Origin: Gammaproteobacteria bacterium
GTDB taxonomy: Bacteria; Pseudomonadota; Gammaproteobacteria; UBA4575
Assembly: GCA_027297825.1 (NCBI GenBank)
Contig: JAPUHH010000202.1
Coordinates: 1-23,164, forward strand
Reading direction: 5' to 3'
Length of the DNA: 23,164 nt
This document shows, in pieces, positions 1-8,293 of this stretch. The stretch's first letter is position 1, and every line of letters starts with the position of its first letter. Under the pieces are notes generated by a model. The model was given only the letters and a program-made list of their open reading frames with translations, made no database searches and was not told the origin of the DNA. The translations under genes and the position numbers were made by a program.

Positions 1-1
1 T

Positions 2-2158
2 AATAAACTTGTACATGCAGGATATGGTTCCTTAATACCAATCTCATATGCTCGCCATTCACCCAAGCTGGTCAATGCTTTAAATCCAGAAGCAGCGATT
101 AATTTAGCTGCAGCTGTGTCACTTGCTGCTATTAAAGTGAATCGAACCGCTGCGGAATTATTGCCTAAAGCTGCAGTAGTTGCAGCACAAGAGGTACAAT
201 CTGTGTTGGCTTTTACTTCTTGGTTAAACACTATTGAAGAATTAATTTTGTCCGCGCCAGAGTCTGTGCTTGCGGTATTAGAGCGCACCCAAAAAATAAT
301 GACTACATTAAACCCCCAGCAGTTTAAATCTTGGGTGTATGCTGGGTTGCGTTCGACCGGCGACGATATTTTACGTCGCATACAATATTTTTCATTTACC
401 GACCCCGAATCTGAAAAATGGTTTCGTTATGAAGCTGGTGATGTTGTATTTACTGATCTCGATCGGCGCTTAAAGTTATATCTAATTTCATTATGGAATT
501 TGCGACCACCAATTCGTGATCTTCCTGCTTCTACATCACCGCTTGCATTACGGCGCATCTCGATCAGTAACGGAGTCGTGCAAGTGCCAGAGGTATTTCC
601 AGGCTTTCACGGTGAGCGGGCAGAAAACATTTTTCGTGCAGGTCTCGCGCATGTAGGCGCGCACTTGGCGTATTCAACAAAGATTTTTCCTTTAGGTGAA
701 CTCAAACCAATTCAAGTTGCATTGGTCTCGCTGATTGAAGATGCTCGAGTGGAATATTTGGCGATGCAAGCTTTTCCTGGTTTGCGTAAACTTTGGTTAC
801 CATTTCATGTTGCAAAGTCGAGTGGGCCGCTATTGGTTCCACATTTACTGGCTCGATTTTCACGAGCACTCATAGATGAGAACTATAAAGACGGCAATGG
901 CTGGGTGCAAAAAGGTCGGGATATGTTTTTTGATCTGGAAAATGATTTAACCGATTCCGCTATGTGTCGAAGAATTGGCGTGCTTCTAGGTAATGACTTA
1001 GGGCAGTTACGCGCACAATTTAATTCTAAAACTTATGTTGTGGAACCAGCTTATCGAGATGACAATATGGGTCTTTGGGATTTTGGCGATTATCAAGGAC
1101 AAGAACAAGACAACGAAGGCATCTTTATTGAAGCGATGCGTATGGAGCGCGAGGAAAATGAGGATAAATCCCCTCCAGACCAAGATCGACAAGAAGAAGA
1201 TGATCAGAGCGAGCAACAATATCACGCTAGAGAAAGCACAAATCCCGAACATCGAGAATCCAATGTAGCAGTTCGTTATCCGGAATATGATTACCTAACG
1301 AACACCGAACGCCCCAATTGGTCATGTGTGGTGGAATATAATCCCGATTTTGGCGATGCTCACAAGATTGATCGAATACTAGAAAAACACACCGATCTTG
1401 TTAATCGTATTACAAACTTGATTCGATCTGCCAAAGTGAGTTTGCCTGAGCGATTGCACCACCAAAGTTTGGGTGAATCGTTAGATTTAGATGCCTGTAT
1501 CGATGCTGTTATTAGTCGAAAAATGGGTCAAACGCCTGACCCAAGAATTTATAGCACTACCGAACGAAAACATCGAGATCTCTCGGTGTTGGTATTGTTA
1601 GATATATCGCACTCCACGAACGATCGTGTGCAAAAAGCAGGCACGTCGGTGTTGGAACTTGAGATTCAAGCGACTACTTTGCTGGCATATGCTATGTCGG
1701 AATTAGATGACCCGTTTGCAGTCGCTGCATTCTGTTCTGATGGCAAAGAGGATGTCCATTACTATCGCATAAAGAATTTCGATGCTCCCTATAATGCAAC
1801 GGCTCGTGCATATCTTGCGGGGTTGCGTGGGAAGTTATCCACACGCATCGGCGCTGCAATGCGTCATGCACTAAGTGATTTGATGGCTCAGCGTACCCAT
1901 CGAAGGTTGTTACTCGTCATTTCTGACGGTGAACCTTCTGATATTGATGTTAAGGATAAAAAATATTTAGTGGAAGATACTCGCAAAGTGGTCCGTTCAG
2001 TTTCACGTCTTGGAATAGATACATTTTGTGTAGGTTTGGATGCAGGGGGTGAAAATTATCTAAGCAGAATTTTTGGAAGAAAGAATGTAGCCGTTATTGA
2101 TAATTTAGATCGTTTGCCTGAACGCTTGCCCATGCTTTATCTTCGCTTAACAGCGTAA
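2..2158 (+). CDS. VWA-domain protein of the NorD/CbbO type (5' end outside window)
   Basis: The reading frame is open from base 2 with no stop, and residues encoded before the first possible GTG (116) still read as family-like helical sequence, so the true start lies upstream of the window. The C-terminal third is a von Willebrand factor A domain: the metal-ion (MIDAS) motif DISHS is at 1601-1615 inside a hydrophobic beta strand, and a second strand with ISDGEPSD lies near 1920-1940. An acidic, Gln/Glu-rich linker (about 1120-1260) precedes it. This layout matches NorD/CbbO proteins, which known work pairs with MoxR-type AAA ATPases (NorQ/CbbQ) to insert metal or remodel target enzymes in the cytoplasm. 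No ATPase partner is visible; it could lie upstream. The specific target (nitric oxide reductase, Rubisco or other) cannot be read from sequence, so no symbol is given. The next gene, acs, starts 49 bp downstream. Confidence 0.85.
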   Translation, partial: NKLVHAGYGSLIPISYARHSPKLVNALNPEAAINLAAAVSLAAIKVNRTAAELLPKAAVVAAQEVQSVLAFTSWLNTIEELILSAPESVLAVLERTQKIMTTLNPQQFKSWVYAGLRSTGDDILRRIQYFSFTDPESEKWFRYEAGDVVFTDLDRRLKLYLISLWNLRPPIRDLPASTSPLALRRISISNGVVQVPEVFPGFHGERAENIFRAGLAHVGAHLAYSTKIFPLGELKPIQVALVSLIEDARVEYLAMQAFPGLRKLWLPFHVAKSSGPLLVPHLLARFSRALIDENYKDGNGWVQKGRDMFFDLENDLTDSAMCRRIGVLLGNDLGQLRAQFNSKTYVVEPAYRDDNMGLWDFGDYQGQEQDNEGIFIEAMRMEREENEDKSPPDQDRQEEDDQSEQQYHARESTNPEHRESNVAVRYPEYDYLTNTERPNWSCVVEYNPDFGDAHKIDRILEKHTDLVNRITNLIRSAKVSLPERLHHQSLGESLDLDACIDAVISRKMGQTPDPRIYSTTERKHRDLSVLVLLDISHSTNDRVQKAGTSVLELEIQATTLLAYAMSELDDPFAVAAFCSDGKEDVHYYRIKNFDAPYNATARAYLAGLRGKLSTRIGAAMRHALSDLMAQRTHRRLLLVISDGEPSDIDVKDKKYLVEDTRKVVRSVSRLGIDTFCVGLDAGGENYLSRIFGRKNVAVIDNLDRLPERLPMLYLRLTA

Positions 2159-2207
2159 TATGTGAAGGTAAGTGGAATAAAATAATAAAACGTGGAGGGT
2201 TTACAAT

Positions 2208-4145
2208 ATGTCCAACGATAAAATCTATCCAGTATCCAGCTCGGTGGCATCTGCCGCACATATAGATAAAGCTAAGTATGAATCGATGTATCAACAATCG
2301 ATCGAAGATCCCTCTGGTTTTTGGGCTTCTCAGGCAGATGAATTTGTTACTTGGTTTAAAAAATGGGATAACGTTTTAGACTGGGATTATCAAAAAGGTC
2401 ATATTCGCTGGTTTGAAGGAGCAAGTTTAAACGTATCTTATAATTGCATTGATCGTCACTTAGATAGTCGTGGGGATCAGACTGCTATTATTTGGGAAGG
2501 CGATGATCCAAACAACGATATACATATCACCTATAAAGAATTACATGAGCAAGTCTGTAAATTTTCAAACGCTTTAAAAGCACGTGGGGTAAAAAAAGGT
2601 GATCGTGTGTGTATTTACATGCCGATGATTCCCGAAGCTGCAGTTGCCATGCTTGCGTGTACGCGTATTGGTGCCATACATTCCGTCGTATTTGGTGGGT
2701 TTTCTCCAGATTCACTGCGTGATCGCATCCTTGATTCAGATTGCCGAACTGTCATCACAGCTGATGAGGGTGTTCGAGGTGGTAAGAAAGTGCCCTTGAA
2801 AGCTAATACTGAAAGTGCAATTGAGGCATGCCCCAATGTAAGCACGGTAGTGGTAGTGAAACGGACTGGTGGGGATATTGATTGGAATGCATCGCGAGAT
2901 TGTTGGTATCACGAGTTGATGCAATCTGCGAGTACCGAATGTCCACCAGAACATATGGATGCAGAAGATCCGCTGTTTATCTTGTATACCTCAGGATCAA
3001 CTGGGAAACCTAAAGGCGTATTGCATACAACTGGTGGATATCTTTTATATGCAGCGATCACACATAAATACGTGTTTGATTACCAAGATGGTGAAGTGTT
3101 TTGGTGTACGGCTGATATAGGTTGGGTTACCGGTCATACTTATATTGTTTATGGGCCATTATGTAATGGTGCGATTACTATGATGTTTGAAGGTGTGCCT
3201 AATTACCCCGATGGTAGTCGTTTTTGGCAAGTGTGTGACAAACATAATGTCGCAATTTTTTATACCGCGCCAACAGCTTTAAGAGCATTAATGAGTTTAG
3301 GGGATGGACCTGTTAAAAAAACTAGTCGTAAAAGTTTACGTCTGTTAGGTACGGTAGGTGAGCCTATAAATCCCGAAGCATGGGAATGGTATTACCAGAT
3401 CGTAGGTAATAGTCGCTGTCCAATTGTTGATACCTGGTGGCAAACTGAAACTGGAGGTCATCTTATTACGCCTTTGCCTGGTGCAACTGATCTAAAACCA
3501 GGCTCTGCAAGTATGCCATTCTTTGGTATTCAGCCTGCAATCGTTGATGAACATGGCAAAGAACTTGAGGGTGAATGCCAAGGTAATTTAGTAATAAAAT
3601 ACCCATGGCCAGGACAAATGCGTACTTTATATGGCGACCACCAACGTTTTATTGATACGTATTTTTCTCAATATCCAGGTATGTATTTTAGTGGTGATGG
3701 CTGTAAAAGAGATGCAGATGGTTATTATTGGATCACTGGTCGTGTAGATGATGTATTAAATATATCTGGTCATCGTTTAGGAACTGCTGAGATAGAGAGC
3801 GCATTAGTTTTGCATTCAGCTGTTGCGGAAGCTGCCGTTGTAGGGTATCCACATGAAATCAAAGGACAAGGTATCTATGCATATGTGACTCTAATGGCAG
3901 GAAAAGAAACGAGTGAGGAATTGAAAGAAGAGCTAGTGCAGTTGGTGCGCAAAGAAATTGGGGCTTTTGCAAAACCAGATATTATCCAATGGGCACCTGG
4001 CTTACCAAAGACACGATCCGGTAAAATTATGCGTCGCATTCTAAGAAAGGTGGCAGAAAACGAACTTGAGAACTTAGGTGATACTTCAACCTTAGCAGAT
4101 CCTTCAGTAGTAAAAGATATCATTGAAAATCGAGTTAATACATAG
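2208..4145 (+). CDS. acs: Acetyl-coenzyme A synthetase
   Basis: Full-length 645-residue AMP-forming acetate:CoA ligase, which activates acetate to acetyl-adenylate and then acetyl-CoA in the cytoplasm. All family signatures are present in order: the acetyl-CoA synthetase N-terminal cap, the P-loop-like YTSGSTGKPKG motif, the WWQTETGG motif that shapes the acetate pocket, the hinge and CoA-binding segment around YWITGRVDDVLNISGHR, and the C-terminal KTRSGKIMRR motif whose lysine is the residue acetylated by Pat-type enzymes in known homologs. The ATG is preceded by GGAGGG at about 2193, a strong ribosome binding site. Length is close to the usual 645-652 residues. It lies 49 bp after the VWA gene without an obvious terminator between, so co-transcription is possible but unproven. 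Confidence 0.97.
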   Translation: MSNDKIYPVSSSVASAAHIDKAKYESMYQQSIEDPSGFWASQADEFVTWFKKWDNVLDWDYQKGHIRWFEGASLNVSYNCIDRHLDSRGDQTAIIWEGDDPNNDIHITYKELHEQVCKFSNALKARGVKKGDRVCIYMPMIPEAAVAMLACTRIGAIHSVVFGGFSPDSLRDRILDSDCRTVITADEGVRGGKKVPLKANTESAIEACPNVSTVVVVKRTGGDIDWNASRDCWYHELMQSASTECPPEHMDAEDPLFILYTSGSTGKPKGVLHTTGGYLLYAAITHKYVFDYQDGEVFWCTADIGWVTGHTYIVYGPLCNGAITMMFEGVPNYPDGSRFWQVCDKHNVAIFYTAPTALRALMSLGDGPVKKTSRKSLRLLGTVGEPINPEAWEWYYQIVGNSRCPIVDTWWQTETGGHLITPLPGATDLKPGSASMPFFGIQPAIVDEHGKELEGECQGNLVIKYPWPGQMRTLYGDHQRFIDTYFSQYPGMYFSGDGCKRDADGYYWITGRVDDVLNISGHRLGTAEIESALVLHSAVAEAAVVGYPHEIKGQGIYAYVTLMAGKETSEELKEELVQLVRKEIGAFAKPDIIQWAPGLPKTRSGKIMRRILRKVAENELENLGDTSTLADPSVVKDIIENRVNT

Positions 4146-4229
4146 AGGGGGGTTGCAGTACAGGGGAAACGATCATTTGGTAAGTGGTAACAAGTTAAGT
4201 ATTAAAATTTTAATATTCATGAGTCTATT

Positions 4230-4769
4230 ATGAAACCGGCATTACTTCTTGTTGATATACAAAATGACTATTTTCCTGGTGGAAAGATGGAGTTAGTTAG
4301 TATCGATTTTGCAAGCGCAAACGCGAGGATATTATTAGACCAATTCCGTTATCAAGGACTAGCAACGTTTCATATTCAGCATACATTTTTAAATAGTATC
4401 GCAGGATTTTTTGCGCCTAACACAGAAGGCATTGAGATACATGGCAGTGTGGATCCTTTGCCAGGCGAAACAGTAATCCATAAAAACTATCCAAATAGTT
4501 TTCGTAAAACCGATTTACTAAGTCAGTTGAATCAAAAAGAAGTTACAGATCTGGTGATATGTGGTGCCATGAGTCATATGTGTGTCGAGGCTACCACGCG
4601 TGCAGCCGCAGATTACGGATTTAAATGCGTCGTTGTACAGGACGCATGCGCGACACGTGATATCGAATTCCGTGGCAAAACAGTGTCTGCAATGGACGTG
4701 CACAATGTCTCTATGTCGGCACTCGCATTTGCTTATGCAAATGTAGTGAATACTAGCGAAATAGTTTAA
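4230..4769 (+). CDS. Isochorismatase-family cysteine hydrolase
   Basis: A 179-residue protein with the isochorismatase/nicotinamidase fold. The expected catalytic triad is visible: Asp in LLLVDIQNDYF near the N-terminus, Lys in VIHKNYPNSF in the middle, and the nucleophilic Cys in CGAMSHMCVEATTRAA (second Cys). These enzymes hydrolyse amide, ester or vinyl-ether bonds of small cytoplasmic metabolites; the substrate cannot be assigned here. The glycine-plus-aromatic D-x-Q-N-D-Y-F-P-G-G start is typical of the small cysteine hydrolases related to YecD or nicotinamidase-like proteins. The ATG has no clear Shine-Dalgarno sequence; an AT-rich stretch containing the palindrome ATTAAAATTTTAAT lies just upstream at 4201-4214. 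It is followed by a gene-poor stretch to the TPR gene. Confidence 0.88.
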   Translation: MKPALLLVDIQNDYFPGGKMELVSIDFASANARILLDQFRYQGLATFHIQHTFLNSIAGFFAPNTEGIEIHGSVDPLPGETVIHKNYPNSFRKTDLLSQLNQKEVTDLVICGAMSHMCVEATTRAAADYGFKCVVVQDACATRDIEFRGKTVSAMDVHNVSMSALAFAYANVVNTSEIV

Positions 4770-4796
4770 AAGTGGTTGCTTCTTGAATATATAGCA

Positions 4797-4949
4797 ATGC
4801 TCAGGTCTTTGTCAGAATTCTATTATTATAAATTAGGCGGCACGGGTTTATTGAAAATATTCTTTTCGGTCACAGCCGTGCTTTTGAGTTTAAGTGCAGC
4901 CACAGTTATATTATTACAAGACGTTAGTATTGCCAGAGGCAGATTTTAA
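4797..4949 (+). CDS. Possible small single-span membrane protein
   Basis: A 50-codon ATG frame, too short for routine calling. It encodes a polar N-terminus rich in tyrosine, then a continuous hydrophobic segment starting at LLKIFFSVTAVLLSLSAA, then a short basic tail ending in ARGRF. One transmembrane helix with positive residues on the C-terminal side is therefore possible. Against it: no Shine-Dalgarno sequence precedes the ATG, length is within chance expectation, and no family is recognised. Confidence 0.2.
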   Translation: MLRSLSEFYYYKLGGTGLLKIFFSVTAVLLSLSAATVILLQDVSIARGRF

Positions 4950-5078
4950 TAGGTACGGGAAACCATTCGTTTTCGAAGCTATTTATGTATTTGATATTGT
5001 ATATGCTGCTATTTTGCATACACTTGAACGCATATCGAAAATCTACAATATGGATAGAAAATCGCGCGTAAGTATTCA

Positions 5079-5105
5079 AATTGAATTGTTTTATTCAATG
5101 CAATT
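5079..5105 (+). other. Hairpin upstream of TPR-oxygenase gene
   Basis: Inverted repeat with arms AATTGAATTG and CAATGCAATT around a T-rich 7-base loop, 46 bases before the chosen ATG at 5151. It could be a weak RNA hairpin in the leader; there is no downstream T tract, so it is not a standard terminator. Confidence 0.3.
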
Positions 5106-5150
5106 GAAGCCTGATTGCCGAGTAAATTTAACACGAGGCATTTGGATGCA

Positions 5151-6410
5151 ATGAACCGTACTGAGCGACGACGCCTTGAGAAAATTAACCGCAAGCAAAA
5201 AGTGGCACAACCACTTGAGCGCGAAGAGCAAATAGCAAATGCAATTCGGGAACTTCAAAATGGTAATTTTAGCAAGGCCGACCGATTATTTGGGAAACTT
5301 ATAGCGTCTAATCCATATGATCCAACTGCGCTTCATTTTGGCGGTATCGCAAAATATCAATTAGGTTCATATAGTGAAGCACTTGAGTTGCTGCGCCGAA
5401 CTACGCAAGCGGCTCCCAATTATGCAGAAGCGCATAATAGTCAAGGTATTGTGCTGTTGGAACAACGCGATTACAAAGCAGCACGTCAATGTTTCAATCA
5501 AGCGATTACTTTGAAACCTGATTATTCTAATGCCTACGCAAATCTTGGTAGTTCGCTTAGAGGAATGAGTGAGTTATCAGATGCCTGCACTGCATATCAA
5601 ACTGCATTACAGCAAAATCCACAACACTGTGAAGCTGCCTATAATCTAGCAGCTACTTTGTTAGTGCAAAATGATCCCGCATGTGCGCTTGAAGCAGCGG
5701 ATTGTTGTTTAGCAATCGATCCTTATTGTCAAAACGCTAATGCATATAAGGCTATCGCGCTTTCCCAACTTGGCCGCCAGTTGGAATGGCGAGATCTCTA
5801 TAATTTTGATGAGATGATACGCAAGATTTATTTCGAAACCCCAAGTGGATTTGACACGCTTGAGTATTTTAATTCGAAACTCGAGCAAGACATTCGCAAT
5901 CATCCGACACTTACTTGGGAGCCATTAGAGCGTGTAACGCGTGGCGGTGCTGTAACGAAAGATATATTGCTACAACCGACTAAGTCTATCGCCGCATTTG
6001 AGAAGGTGCTACGTTCAGCCATCGATGAACATCGAAATAGCCTTAAGATTAACCTTAAACACCCATTTTTTGGTCGTGTCCCAAAGAATTATCGTTTAAC
6101 TTTAGTCGCATCAATATTGAAAGCTGAAGGACGGCATCCACCACATATCCATGAATCTTCATGGCTTAGTGGTGTTTATTATGTGCGAGTTCCACCGGTA
6201 GTAAATAATGCTTCTGACGGTCATGCTGGATGGCTTGAGTTTGGAAGGCCAGATTATCAATTGCCGAAGAACTTTTGTCCCGGTATCACAGTAAGAAAAC
6301 CTGAAGAGGGCGCCGCGCTATTATTTCCATCATATTTTTTTCATGGGACAATTCCTTTTGCGGGCCCAGATGAAAGGATTGGAATAGCCTTTGATGTATA
6401 TCCGCTTTAA
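5151..6410 (+). CDS. TPR protein with C-terminal 2OG-Fe(II) oxygenase domain
   Basis: A 419-residue fusion. Residues 1-20 are a basic, Arg/Lys-rich segment (MNRTERRRLEK), common at the start of such TPR proteins; it is the reason I choose ATG 5151 over TTG 5115, with GAGG at 5135-5138 as a modest ribosome site. Residues about 25-210 contain four to five tetratricopeptide repeats (for example YAEAHNSQGIVLLEQRDYKA and YSNAYANLGSSLRGMSELSD). Residues about 250-419 match the putative 2OG-Fe(II) oxygenase family: HIHESSWLSGVYYV with His332 and His334, a late FPSYFFHGT with His398, and Arg409 in ERIGIAFDV, expected to bind iron and the 2-oxoglutarate carboxylate. Such proteins probably hydroxylate a protein or small molecule recognised through the TPR part; the substrate is unknown. 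No signal peptide, so cytoplasmic. Confidence 0.85.
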   Translation: MNRTERRRLEKINRKQKVAQPLEREEQIANAIRELQNGNFSKADRLFGKLIASNPYDPTALHFGGIAKYQLGSYSEALELLRRTTQAAPNYAEAHNSQGIVLLEQRDYKAARQCFNQAITLKPDYSNAYANLGSSLRGMSELSDACTAYQTALQQNPQHCEAAYNLAATLLVQNDPACALEAADCCLAIDPYCQNANAYKAIALSQLGRQLEWRDLYNFDEMIRKIYFETPSGFDTLEYFNSKLEQDIRNHPTLTWEPLERVTRGGAVTKDILLQPTKSIAAFEKVLRSAIDEHRNSLKINLKHPFFGRVPKNYRLTLVASILKAEGRHPPHIHESSWLSGVYYVRVPPVVNNASDGHAGWLEFGRPDYQLPKNFCPGITVRKPEEGAALLFPSYFFHGTIPFAGPDERIGIAFDVYPL

Positions 6411-6457
6411 TTATTATACAAAAAAAGTATATCGTAATACATGATAATTTTAAGAAT

Positions 6458-6762
6458 ATGAAAACAATAGTTTTAGTACTCATCTTATCTGTGGTGCATT
6501 ACTTTAGTAGCATTTGGCTGTCGATAAGATCGTTTAGCCATGTTTTACCGTATTTGATTATGGAAGAGAGTTATCTTTTCTAGAAATAATTAATTATATA
6601 GTGGTAGAAATATTATTTTTTCCTGTAGTTACTATATTTGAGCATTCCTCATTCAACGGATCCGGAGTAATTGCCCAGCATGCTTCTTTTATTATAAATA
6701 GCCTCCTTTGGGGACTTGTATTGGTGTATGGGCATAGGTTTCTATTTCGCAGGTATGTTTGA
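6458..6762 (+). pseudogene. Small membrane protein interrupted by a frameshift
   Basis: From ATG 6458 one frame reads MKTIVLVLILSVVHYFSSIW and continues through VLPYLIMEESYLF to TAG at 6581. The +1-offset frame then continues from CTA at 6580 as LEIINYIVVEILFFPVV, then a loop with FNGSG, then FIINSLLWGLVLVYGHRF, ending at TGA 6760-6762. Joined, the two pieces give a roughly 100-residue protein with three hydrophobic spans and polar loops, which is unlikely by chance. The join needs one base added at the CTTTTCTAG run (about 6575-6583). I recognise no named family. It may be a pseudogene, a sequencing error, or a -1 frameshift site. No clear ribosome site precedes 6458. Confidence 0.5.
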
Positions 6763-6855
6763 ATCTTGTGTGAAAAGGACATTTTTTATCGTGTGAGTGA
6801 TTGGATTCGTTAATGCATATAAATGGCTATATATATGAGGAATATGGAGGTAACA

Positions 6856-7383
6856 ATGAAAACAAATATTGTGTATAAAAAATTAAATGTTTTATATTTA
6901 GTAATGTTTTTAATAACAGGAATCGCTGGTGTAATGCAGCCTATTACTGTTTATGCAGAGGAATTAATCGTTAAAGAAACAACACATATTAATGCTCCAG
7001 CGAAAGCAGTTTGGGCATTGGTTGGTGGGTTTAAAGCGCTAGATAGATGGCATCCTGCTATTGTTTCAAGCACGTTACTAGGCACAGGTACAGAAATAGG
7101 TGACATCAGAGTGCTTACATTGGCAGATAACATGGAAGTGGTGGAGAGGCTTGAGTTTTACGACGAGCATGCAATGACATTTCGCTACCAGATATTAGAA
7201 TCACCATTGCCAGTAGATAACTATCATGCTTCTGTTACTGTGAAAAGTGCAGAGGATGGCATGGCAATCGTGATTTGGCAGTCCTCATTTAAAGCTGCAG
7301 ATGCTAGCAACGATGAGGCCAAACAAATAATAAATAATATATATTTAGCTGGTTTTGAATCATTAGCCGAACTTTTTAAATAG
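6856..7383 (+). CDS. Secreted SRPBCC (START-like) family protein
   Basis: A 175-residue protein from ATG 6856, chosen because GGAGG lies at 6846-6850 with ideal spacing; an in-frame ATG at 6823 would add 11 residues without a ribosome site. Residues 1 to about 34 form a signal peptide: basic start MKTNIVYKK, hydrophobic LYLVMFLITGIAGV, and probable cleavage after VYA. The mature part begins with VKETTHINAPAKAVWALVGG and LDRWHPAI, the usual opening of polyketide cyclase/dehydrase-like SRPBCC domains, which bind hydrophobic ligands in a helix-grip cavity. Most bacterial relatives are cytoplasmic, but here export to the periplasm is expected. The ligand is unknown. The NTF2-like gene follows 29 bp downstream, so the two are probably co-transcribed. 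Confidence 0.85.
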   Translation: MKTNIVYKKLNVLYLVMFLITGIAGVMQPITVYAEELIVKETTHINAPAKAVWALVGGFKALDRWHPAIVSSTLLGTGTEIGDIRVLTLADNMEVVERLEFYDEHAMTFRYQILESPLPVDNYHASVTVKSAEDGMAIVIWQSSFKAADASNDEAKQIINNIYLAGFESLAELFK

Positions 7384-7412
7384 TTTCGAACTTACTTTTA
7401 AGGAGATTTAAC

Positions 7413-7781
7413 ATGAGTGCTACTGATCATCTTGGTTTTTACGCGGAAGGTTGGACAAATGGCGATGCAAATCTGATTCTCCAGTCAGTGACAGATGACT
7501 ACACGTTTGATGATCCCAATGCAGGTGTAATTTCAAAATCCAATTTTTCTAAATATCTTGAGGAATTGAAAAAAACAGCTATAACACTTTGTGATGGCAA
7601 TCTTCCTGAACCGTTTATGGAACTTTCCGAAGTCGTAACGGCAGAGAACAATGGAGCTCTTACTGCATGGTGTTGGTGGACAATCCCTGGGACAGAAATT
7701 AAAGGTGCTGGACTGATTAAAGTCGAATCATCAGGTGTACGGTCAGAAGTACTTACTTATTACACAAAACTTGGTGCTTGA
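7413..7781 (+). CDS. NTF2-like / SnoaL-like domain protein
   Basis: A 122-residue protein with no signal peptide. The start MSATDHLGFYAEGWTNGDAN and the following ILQSVTDDYTFDDP match the alpha-helix plus D-x-T/F-D-D-P pattern of the SnoaL/NTF2-like cone fold, and a Trp-rich strand (TAWCWWTIPG) plus GAGLIKVE follow. Such small proteins are isomerases, hydrolases or ligand-binding domains; the activity cannot be assigned. A strong AAGGAG site lies at about 7400 before the ATG. It sits between a secreted SRPBCC protein and a GNAT acetyltransferase, a small cluster whose joint function is not evident. Confidence 0.8.
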   Translation: MSATDHLGFYAEGWTNGDANLILQSVTDDYTFDDPNAGVISKSNFSKYLEELKKTAITLCDGNLPEPFMELSEVVTAENNGALTAWCWWTIPGTEIKGAGLIKVESSGVRSEVLTYYTKLGA

Positions 7782-7818
7782 GTTCTTAAACTTCGATATA
7801 AAATAATCTGGGTCTGCT

Positions 7819-8277
7819 ATGGAAGTATTTGAAGCTGAAATTGAAGACATCCCAGAATTGTGTGATTTATTAGGTTATTTATTTGAGCATGAGGTTGAGT
7901 TTAAGCCAGATATAAGCTTACAAAGCTGTGGGCTGCAAAAAATTTTAGAAAACAATGAACTGGGTGCTGTTCTGATTCTTAGGGAAAAAGATAAAGCAGT
8001 CGGCATGGTAACTCTCTTATTTACAATTAGTACAGCGTTGGGTGGCATGGTTGCCTTACTAGAGGATATGGTCGTAATACCTTCCGAAAGAGGTAAAGGT
8101 TATGGTTCGCGATTACTTCGAGCAGCAATGGACTATGCGAATAGGAAAGAATGCAAACGAATTACGTTACTGACGGACGATACAAATATAAAAGCTCAAA
8201 AGTTTTATAGGCATCATGGCTTTGCTCATTCTTCTATGCATCCAATGAGGTATTTAATTATCAGTGATAACTCATAG
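7819..8277 (+). CDS. GNAT-family N-acetyltransferase
   Basis: A 152-residue acetyltransferase of the GNAT fold. The acetyl-CoA binding motif A is visible as LEDMVVIPSERGKGYGSRLL (the R-G-K-G-Y-G pyrophosphate loop), followed by ITLLTDDTNIKAQKFYRHHGF, where the FY-x-x-x-GF motif B is typical. The substrate is unknown; the N-terminal region is acidic and does not resemble RimI or RimJ. The ATG at 7819 has only a weak upstream GGGT. It lies 37 bp after the NTF2-like gene and is probably the last intact gene of this small group. Confidence 0.88.
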   Translation: MEVFEAEIEDIPELCDLLGYLFEHEVEFKPDISLQSCGLQKILENNELGAVLILREKDKAVGMVTLLFTISTALGGMVALLEDMVVIPSERGKGYGSRLLRAAMDYANRKECKRITLLTDDTNIKAQKFYRHHGFAHSSMHPMRYLIISDNS

Positions 8278-8293
8278 CCTACATTGGTAATAA

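Larger units (their letters stand above)
4770..5150 (+). other. 381-bp gene-poor stretch
   Basis: No confidently coding frame. It holds a possible 50-codon membrane ORF (4797-4949, listed separately), a wide inverted repeat GCACGG / CCGTGC around 4840-4880, and a hairpin directly before the TPR gene: arms 5079-5088 and 5096-5105 (ten pairs, one mismatch, loop TTTTATT). An 86-codon GTG-initiated frame at 4894-5154 overlaps the TPR gene start and has no ribosome site or recognisable domain. No promoter is convincing. Confidence 0.5.

Noticed and set aside
4894..5154. 86-codon GTG frame before the TPR gene
   Set aside because: No ribosome site or domain, and it overlaps the TPR gene start.
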